From positions 496,001-560,000 of the forward strand of contig OZ247427.1 of assembly GCA_965232815.1 (NCBI GenBank): a DNA stretch of 64,000 bases, written 5' to 3'. This stretch comes from Bin87 sp026710825. GTDB taxonomy: Bacteria; Chloroflexota; Dehalococcoidia; Lucifugimonadales; UBA3495. How positions within the stretch are numbered: position 1 is the stretch's first letter; every line of letters starts with the position of its first letter. The notes under the pieces are model-generated. The model did no database searches and had not been told where the DNA came from. It worked only from the letters and a program-made list of their open reading frames with translations. This document shows, one piece after another, positions 58,746 to 64,000 of the stretch. The position numbers were made by a program, and so were the translations under genes.

Positions 58746-60194
58746 ATGACGATGGTTGGCGGCAACACCCACCCGAATGACACCCAAAGTAACGACCGGG
58801 CGCTGATCGCCCACCTGCTGCGGCGCGCGGGCTTCGGCGCCACGCCGGCGGAATTGGACAAGTATTGTTCGTGGGGATACGACGCCACCGTGGAATGGCT
58901 GCTGCACCCTGAGGCGCAGCCGGGCTTGGATGAGGACATCATCGAGCGGTACTACATCGACTGGAAGGAGAGCCGCAACATCGAAGGCGCGCTCACCGAA
59001 ACGGTCTTCCGCATGAACGGCAACGCCTCGACGAGGCCTTTGCAGGAAAAGGTCGCGCTGTTCTGGCACGGTGTCTTCGCCACGGGGTTGGCGAAGGTGC
59101 TGCACGAAAAGACCATGCTGAACCAGATCGATCTGTTTCGCGAGCACGGACTGGGCAGCTTCCAGCCATTGTTGGAACGGCTGGCCCGCGATCCCGCCAT
59201 GATTTTCTGGTTGGACAATAACTTCAACCACAAGGACGCCATCAACGAGAACTGGGGCCGGGAGTTGCTGGAACTGTTCTCCCTGGGCGTCGGGATGGAC
59301 GGCAAGGAGAACTACACCGAGGATGACGTGCAGGAGGCGGCCCGGGCGTTTACCGGCTGGACCATCGACGACGATAACGTGGCCAGCATCCCGTTCGGCA
59401 AGACGCCGTGGCTGTTCCGTTACGATCCTGACGACCATGACGACGGCGAAAAGACCTTCCTGGGAGAGACCGGCAACTTCAACGGCGACGATATCATCGA
59501 GATAATCTGCCGCCAGCCATCGACGGCACGGTTCATCAGCCGGCACATGTACAACTTCTTCGTGGCGGACGACGTGCAGGTTCCCGCGTGGCAGAGTACG
59601 CCGCCGGCGGATCCCGAAGCCATCGCCATCCTGGAAGCGGAGTATTTCCGGTCGGGTTACGACATTCGGTCCATGTTGAGGACGATGTTCACGTCGGATT
59701 TCTTCAAGTCGGAAACGGCGCGGTTTGCCAGGGTCAAGAGCCCCGCTGAGGTCGTGGTCGGCACGCTGCACCTGGTGGGCGACCTGAAATTCCCCCGCGC
59801 CGGCGTGATGGACACGGCGCTGGAATGTCGGTACATGAACCAGGATCTGCTGAACCCGCCGTCGGTGGAAGGCTGGCACACGGGCAAGGAATGGATCGAC
59901 AGCGGCAGCATGGTCGAGCGTATCAATTTCGTGGCCGACGAACTGGGCAATGCCGAACATTCCGGCGTCCGAAGCATGGTTGACGCGTTGACCAGCCGGG
60001 GGCCGACCATGGATGCCAACGGCATCGTGGACGGGTGCCTGGAACTCCTGGGCCACGTGGTGTTGCGGGACGACAACCGCACGGCGCTGGTGGCGCAGGC
60101 TGCGGAAATGCTCGAAAACGGCGCCGACGCTGAATCGGTGATACTGAACGCGCTGCGCATGATCGGGTCCACCAGGGAATACCAGTTCGCGTAG
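58746..60194 (+). CDS. DUF1800 protein
   Basis: A 482-residue protein of the DUF1800 family. The start is H-L-L-R-R-A-G-F-G-A-T-P, then L-F-W-H-G-V-F-A-T-G, N-E-N-W-G-R-E-L-L-E-L-F-S-L-G-V, Y-T-E-D-D-V-Q-E-A-A-R-A-F-T-G-W and L-N-P-P-S-V-E-G-W. The role is unknown; the family is usually encoded beside a DUF1501 protein, which is absent here. No signal peptide is seen at the N-terminus, although many homologues are exported. Confidence 0.9.
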   Translation: MTMVGGNTHPNDTQSNDRALIAHLLRRAGFGATPAELDKYCSWGYDATVEWLLHPEAQPGLDEDIIERYYIDWKESRNIEGALTETVFRMNGNASTRPLQEKVALFWHGVFATGLAKVLHEKTMLNQIDLFREHGLGSFQPLLERLARDPAMIFWLDNNFNHKDAINENWGRELLELFSLGVGMDGKENYTEDDVQEAARAFTGWTIDDDNVASIPFGKTPWLFRYDPDDHDDGEKTFLGETGNFNGDDIIEIICRQPSTARFISRHMYNFFVADDVQVPAWQSTPPADPEAIAILEAEYFRSGYDIRSMLRTMFTSDFFKSETARFARVKSPAEVVVGTLHLVGDLKFPRAGVMDTALECRYMNQDLLNPPSVEGWHTGKEWIDSGSMVERINFVADELGNAEHSGVRSMVDALTSRGPTMDANGIVDGCLELLGHVVLRDDNRTALVAQAAEMLENGADAESVILNALRMIGSTREYQFA

Positions 60195-60246
60195 CGGGAC
60201 GCCGGCCGGACCACCAACCAGACTCCTCCACCGAGGATATGCACCC

Positions 60247-61455
60247 ATGACCATCCGGCTGGAACCCGTACCCGCGTCGGCGGCGCGCGCAATGAGCGCC
60301 GAGTCCCTGGCGCTGGTTGAAACCGCGGACCACCTGTCCAGGGATCGGTTTGCCGGTCGAGCGGCCGGCTACGATGCGGCGTCCGAGTTCCCTTCTGAAA
60401 ACTACGAGGACCTCGGCGCAGCAGGGCTGTTGGGGCTGCGTGTTCCCAAGGATTACGGCGGGCTGGATGTTGACCCACTCACCTACGCCATGTGCATCCT
60501 CTCGGTGGCGCGCGGCTGTGCCTCCACCGGGCTTACCCTGACAATGCACACCAACGTGCTGGGATCGTTCGTGGGCGGCCTGGGAACGCCCGAGCAACGG
60601 GACTGGTACTTCCGGGAAGCGATCGATGACGGAAGGCTGTTCGCGTCCATCACCAGCGAACCCGGAGCGTCGGCGCGAGATCGGTTCGTGCTATCGACGA
60701 CATTTGCTCCGCTTGGTGACGGCGGATACCGGGTGTCGGGCACCAAGCATTTCTGCTCGCTGGCGGACGCCGCGGACTACTTTTTCGTGTCCGGGATCGT
60801 TGCTGACAGCGGTGGAGGCTCCGACAACATCATTTCCGCGATGATCCGCAGCGACATGAGCGGCGTCGAGGTGACCGAACAGTGGGACGCTGTAGGCATG
60901 CGGGCCACGTCCAGCCACACGGTGTCCTACAACACGGTTGCGCCGGCCCACGCGGTTTTCGGACCGCCCGGCCGGATCCTGAGCGCGGACTGGGGCAGCT
61001 TTTCCATTGGGTATGCAGCGGTTTACCTGGGAATCGCAGAGGCCGCATACGAGCACATCACCGACTACGTGAGCGAAAAGACCTGGACTCCCGGGGCCGA
61101 CACCATCATCAATCACCCGGGCACCCAGAAGGCCATCGGTGAAATGTCGGTCGCCATCCAGTCCGGAAGACTGCTGCTGGTGGACGCGGCCCTGACGGAT
61201 CGCAACGCCGATCCCACTGGCGCCGTACTGGCGGTAAACCGGGCCAAGCAGTACTGCGCGGAGGTGGGCGCATCGGTGACCGACGCGGCGATGCGACTGG
61301 CCGGCGGCGGCGGGTTGCTGAAATCGTCGCCGCTGGAGCGACTGCGGCGCGACGCCCTGTCGGGTCCCGTGATGCCGCCGGCCAATGACCGGTGCCTGGA
61401 AACCATCGGCAAGCTCGAATGCGGTCTGCCGGCGGTCACCATCGAGTTAACGTGA
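60247..61455 (+). CDS. Acyl-CoA dehydrogenase-fold flavoprotein
   Basis: A 402-residue protein with the three-domain ACAD fold: N-terminal helices (L-G-L-R-V-P-K-D-Y-G-G-L near 60-72), the FAD-contact region I-T-S-E-P-G-A-S and G-T-K-H-F-C-S-L-A-D, and a C-terminal helical domain. The family's usual catalytic I-Y-E-G-T segment is not visible; S-G-P-V-M-P-P-A-N-D-R occupies the place. It may therefore be a DszC/monooxygenase-type member rather than a dehydrogenase. It lies 52 bp after DUF1800. Confidence 0.85.
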   Translation: MTIRLEPVPASAARAMSAESLALVETADHLSRDRFAGRAAGYDAASEFPSENYEDLGAAGLLGLRVPKDYGGLDVDPLTYAMCILSVARGCASTGLTLTMHTNVLGSFVGGLGTPEQRDWYFREAIDDGRLFASITSEPGASARDRFVLSTTFAPLGDGGYRVSGTKHFCSLADAADYFFVSGIVADSGGGSDNIISAMIRSDMSGVEVTEQWDAVGMRATSSHTVSYNTVAPAHAVFGPPGRILSADWGSFSIGYAAVYLGIAEAAYEHITDYVSEKTWTPGADTIINHPGTQKAIGEMSVAIQSGRLLLVDAALTDRNADPTGAVLAVNRAKQYCAEVGASVTDAAMRLAGGGGLLKSSPLERLRRDALSGPVMPPANDRCLETIGKLECGLPAVTIELT

Positions 61456-61505
61456 ACACTGGCGACTAAACACAAAATTCCGTTTCCTGGAGTTGTAGAG
61501 GATAT

Positions 61506-62495
61506 ATGACTACGGTAGTCGAGTACCCGCTATCGGTTGCGGGGATGTTTCAGTACCACAACGTGATCGGGCTGCTTTCGGGCAGTGGACCGGGATTCAG
61601 CGGGCCGGTGTCGTTGGCACTGGGACGCGACGGTCTGCTGTACGTAGCGAGCCGCGCTAACCCAAACCAACCCGAGGGGGTCAGGGTCACGAGGTGCACG
61701 TTTGACGGCGACTACGTGGGCGAGTTTTCCAACTGGGGTGAAGGGCCCGGACAATTCATCTGGATTACAGAAATTCGTTTCGGGCCGGACGGGAACGTGT
61801 ACCTGTCCGACGAGAACACCCATCGAATCAGCGTGTTCACTCCGGAAGGCGAATTCCTCCGCTGCTGGGGCGAGTTCGGAGCCGATCCCGGGCAGTTGAA
61901 CCGTCCGTCCGGGATGGCGTTTGCTCCGGATGGAACATTGCTGGTGGTGGACTCTCTGAACAACCGCGTGCAGCGGTACACGACCGACGGCGAGTATCTG
62001 GCCGGTTGGGGAGCCGAAGGCGAGGGCCCCGGGCAATTCCGGATGCCGTGGGCCGTGGCCGTCGACGCTACCGGAGACGTGTACGTAACCGACTGGCGCA
62101 ACAACCGGGTGCAGAAATTCGACCCCGCCGGTGGGTATATTACAGAGTTCGACGGACGGGACGGCGGCGACGGTTTTGAGCGGCCCAACGGATTGACAGC
62201 GGACAACGACGGCTGCATATACGTTTGCGACTGGCAGAACGACCGGGTGCAGGTGCTGGCCCCCGACGGCCGCGTGATGGACACACTCATCGGCCATTCG
62301 GGAACGTCCAAGTGGGCGCGCACCTTCCTCAACGCGAACCCCGACATCGAGGCAAAGCTCAACGCCGCGACCCAGAACATCGAACTGAAGCGACGGTTCT
62401 ACCGGCCGCGAGCGGTTACGGTGAGCGACGACGGCCTGGTGTTCGTGGCCGACTGCTACCGCCACCGGGTGCAGATATACCGCCGGCTGGGTTAG
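61506..62495 (+). CDS. NHL-repeat beta-propeller protein
   Basis: A 329-residue protein built of NHL blades. The N-x-R-V-Q type motif recurs about five times (H-R-I-S-V-F, N-N-R-V-Q-R-Y, N-N-R-V-Q-K-F, N-D-R-V-Q-V-L, R-H-R-V-Q-I-Y) with G-E-G-P-G-Q-F between blades. NHL propellers bind proteins, RNA or act as lyases; nothing here decides which. No signal peptide is seen. GAGG lies just before the ATG. Confidence 0.88.
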   Translation: MTTVVEYPLSVAGMFQYHNVIGLLSGSGPGFSGPVSLALGRDGLLYVASRANPNQPEGVRVTRCTFDGDYVGEFSNWGEGPGQFIWITEIRFGPDGNVYLSDENTHRISVFTPEGEFLRCWGEFGADPGQLNRPSGMAFAPDGTLLVVDSLNNRVQRYTTDGEYLAGWGAEGEGPGQFRMPWAVAVDATGDVYVTDWRNNRVQKFDPAGGYITEFDGRDGGDGFERPNGLTADNDGCIYVCDWQNDRVQVLAPDGRVMDTLIGHSGTSKWARTFLNANPDIEAKLNAATQNIELKRRFYRPRAVTVSDDGLVFVADCYRHRVQIYRRLG

Positions 62496-62531
62496 TGCCT
62501 AACCGGAGCACGGAAACCCAGGGAGGCAATG

Positions 62532-62804
62532 ATGGGATGGCGAGACTTGAGTGCGGAGGAAGCGGAGGAGATTGGGAGGCACGTGTATCAGAGCAAAGTG
62601 CGACCGACGCTGAAGGGAGGCGAAGAGCCGATAGGACACTTCCTTGCCGTTGATCACGATAGCCGGGACTGGGAATTGGACGAGTACCATCACCAAGCGG
62701 CGCGCCGCTTGCGAACGCGTTGCCCAGATGCAGACGTTTATACTTTCAAGGTAGGTTATCCGGCTGCGTATGAATCGTTGGGCTTATGGTCGACCCATAG
62801 ATGA
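62532..62804 (+). CDS. Small partner protein of the retropepsin-like protease
   Basis: About 90 residues, starting at the second of two adjacent ATGs (62532), which has GGAGG at the better distance. The pattern G-H-F-L-A-V-D...D-W-E-L-D...R-C-P-D-A-D-V-Y-T-F-K-V-G-Y-P-A-A-Y resembles a small family I recall as being encoded with clan AA proteases, notably in cyanobacteria. It overlaps the protease gene by 4 bp (ATGA). The function is unknown; a substrate, inhibitor or antitoxin-like role is possible. Confidence 0.72.
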   Translation: MGWRDLSAEEAEEIGRHVYQSKVRPTLKGGEEPIGHFLAVDHDSRDWELDEYHHQAARRLRTRCPDADVYTFKVGYPAAYESLGLWSTHR

Positions 62805-63178
62805 TCGTTGGCAAGGTCGACCAATTTCATAGGCCGTCGATCTCGTTGGTGTTGGTAGGCGAAGACGGTCAAGAGTGGTCGATCGAAGCTCAAGTAGACA
62901 CCGGGTTCAGCGGTGAACTAACATTGCCGATGTCGGCGATAGAACGGTTGGGAATAGAGAGTTCCGGTATCACCACGTATCGTTTGGGAGACGGCTCATT
63001 GACGCCGTTTGACAGCTACGATGCCACTATCCGATGGGCAGATCGTGTCAGGCACGTCACCGCTTTGGTTTCCGAAAACTTTCCCTTGATCGGCGTGGGG
63101 CTACTTTGGGGAACCAACCTGTCGGTGGATTTCAGGAACGGCGGCGACGTTGCCGTCACGGAACTCGCGAACGCCTAG
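62801..63178 (+). CDS. Clan AA (retropepsin-like) aspartic protease
   Basis: A 125-residue single-domain protein. The active-site motif V-D-T-G-F-S-G-E-L-T-L-P at about 32-43 is that of retroviral-type aspartic proteases, and I-G-V-G-L-L-W-G is the matching second hydrophobic-hydrophobic-Gly motif. Such proteins must dimerise to build an active site. Its translation is coupled to the upstream gene, so the two form a conserved pair. Confidence 0.82.
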   Translation: MIVGKVDQFHRPSISLVLVGEDGQEWSIEAQVDTGFSGELTLPMSAIERLGIESSGITTYRLGDGSLTPFDSYDATIRWADRVRHVTALVSENFPLIGVGLLWGTNLSVDFRNGGDVAVTELANA

Positions 63179-63196
63179 ATGCAAAAGGAGCGAATT

Positions 63197-63622
63197 ATGA
63201 CCAGCATGAATGGAAGCAAAGTCAGTGATCAAAAGGTCGGCACCACGGTGTTGGTGGTGATGATGGAGGTGGACCCGGCGGACGACGAGGTGTTCAACAA
63301 GTGGTACAACGAGGAACACGTGCCGGAGCGCATGTCCATCCCCGGCTACATCAGCGCGCGCCGGTTTATGCTGGACCCGGAGGACGGGCAGGCCAACAAC
63401 GTCATGCGCTACCTGTGCATCTGGGAGATGGAGGACGACAGCCCTCTGCAGTCCCAGTTCTACAAGGACCAGAACGCCAAGCCGACGCCCACGAAAGACG
63501 CAGCCGGCGCGGTCGTCAAGAGCCGGGCGCGCGGCCTGTACCGACAGATATTCCCGGCCGCCGGCGGTTACAGCGACCGGGTGGGTTACACGTACCCCGA
63601 CGGAACGCGAATCGGAGCGTAG
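63197..63622 (+). CDS. Ferredoxin-like dimeric alpha/beta-barrel protein
   Basis: A 141-residue protein from ATG 63197 (AAAAGGAG upstream). The segment D-E-V-F-N-K-W-Y-N-E-E-H-V-P-E-R, followed by I-P-G-Y-I-S-A-R-R-F, is typical of dimeric ferredoxin-like barrels (EthD/DUF4286-like), which include small monooxygenases and dehydratases. There is no direct evidence of activity. It follows the protease gene by 18 bp but is unrelated in type. Confidence 0.78.
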   Translation: MTSMNGSKVSDQKVGTTVLVVMMEVDPADDEVFNKWYNEEHVPERMSIPGYISARRFMLDPEDGQANNVMRYLCIWEMEDDSPLQSQFYKDQNAKPTPTKDAAGAVVKSRARGLYRQIFPAAGGYSDRVGYTYPDGTRIGA

Positions 63623-63667
63623 CGTTTCGGTTGAACGGCTCTGATAAGTCGTAGAGATTGTTGGTTT

Positions 63668-63694
63668 GTAGGGGCGACAAATATTCGCCCCTAC
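63668..63694. repeat. GTAGGGGCGA palindrome between convergent genes
   Basis: A 10-bp perfect stem (GTAGGGGCGA and complement) with a seven-base loop, 45 bp after the ferredoxin-like-barrel gene and just before the end of the convergent MmgE/PrpD gene. Confidence 0.85.
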
Positions 63695-63700
63695 TTGCCG

Positions 63701-64000
63701 TTAAATGCGCGTCAGGCGCAGCAGGGCGCTGATGTCCTGCTCCTCTTCCAGCCGCCATAGGCGCGCGAGCAGTTCCTCGGTCTGATCGGGGGACAGCAGG
63801 TCCTCGCAGAGGGCGCGGAATTTTTCATCCACCTCGGCATCGGTCATTGGATTCCGGTAGTGCCCCCGGAAGTGGGCGACCTCGGAGCTATAGGTCTGCC
63901 CGTTGTTCATCCGCAGGTCCAGGTTGCACAGCATTGCATCCGGGAAGCGTCGGTTGGCCTCCTCGGTCGCCTCGATCCGGGTGCTGCCGATCAGCGTCGC
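63701..64000 (-). CDS. MmgE/PrpD-family protein, C-terminal 99 residues; cut by window edge
   Basis: The minus-strand frame is open to the window end, so the start lies outside. The visible end has the MmgE/PrpD C-terminal pattern: a strand with L-R-M-N-N-G-Q-T-Y, then G-H-Y-R-N-P-M-T-D-A-E-V-D-E-K-F. The family includes 2-methylcitrate dehydratase and cis-aconitate decarboxylase. Substrate cannot be judged from this fragment. Confidence 0.82.
   Translation of the reverse strand, partial: ATLIGSTRIEATEEANRRFPDAMLCNLDLRMNNGQTYSSEVAHFRGHYRNPMTDAEVDEKFRALCEDLLSPDQTEELLARLWRLEEEQDISALLRLTRI

Noticed and set aside
58440..60254. 604-residue open frame on the minus strand opposite DUF1800
   Set aside because: The plus-strand DUF1800 protein has clear family motifs; this frame is rich in Arg/His/Gln/Pro as expected of an antisense reading.

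Overview
The window is about 62% GC and densely packed, with roughly 55 protein genes on both strands. The gene content points to a Chloroflexota bacterium, most like the SAR202/Dehalococcoidia-related lineages. Supporting signs are a division cluster reduced to rsmH-ftsA-ftsZ with no murein genes beside it, a B12-dependent ribonucleotide reductase next to nrdR, two tandem ClpPs between trigger factor and ClpX, many flavin or quinoprotein-type oxidoreductases, several MFS/MATE/RND exporters, a DUF1800 protein, and frequent GTG/TTG starts. The assignment is inferred from content and style. No rRNA, tRNA or CRISPR array was found.

Layout. 1-1504: fmdB-groES-groEL on the minus strand, with groEL cut by the window edge. 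1618-3944: a GAF-PAS histidine kinase and an OmpR-type regulator. 3931-5007: a sulfite-oxidase-fold molybdopterin protein and a four-helix CopD-like membrane protein. 5245-10677: plus-strand metabolic genes (SDR, SirB1-like, DM13, GH15, SMP-30). 10791-12335: a GMC oxidoreductase, followed by about 900 bp without a convincing gene. 13251-21107: DNA processing and housekeeping (dprA, topA, xer, aroQ, efp, xseA, xseB). 22220-26493: tig-clpP-clpP-clpX on the minus strand. 26956-30475: rsmH-ftsA-ftsZ, ended by a strong terminator. 30783-35033: nrdR, two unknown genes and nrdJ. 35246-40101: a 39-residue basic protein between matching hairpins, then pdxA-proC-yggT-kinase-pepA.

40253-45233 is a minus-strand group: glutamate dehydrogenase, a His-rich unknown, three VOC proteins and a MATE exporter. 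45465-47534 is sucC-sucD. 47606-52851 is an RND pump with an unusual long-coiled-coil adaptor. 53183-58488 holds a luciferase-like flavin monooxygenase, a DHA2 exporter and two paralogous MFS exporters that appear to share a non-standard start codon. 58746-64000 holds DUF1800, an acyl-CoA dehydrogenase-like protein, an NHL propeller, a retropepsin-like protease with its partner, a ferredoxin-like-barrel protein, and the end of an MmgE/PrpD gene.

Functionally, the first 47 kb is mainly core biology: protein folding and turnover, DNA repair and topology, division, dNTP synthesis, vitamin B6 and proline synthesis, TCA cycle. It is interrupted by short oxidoreductase and glyoxalase-type accessory genes. 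From 47 kb onward efflux and catabolic oxidation genes dominate. Short GC-rich palindromes recur at gene boundaries and sit in four of the five convergent junctions that have room for one. Several genes appear to be transcribed as leaderless or nearly leaderless mRNAs.
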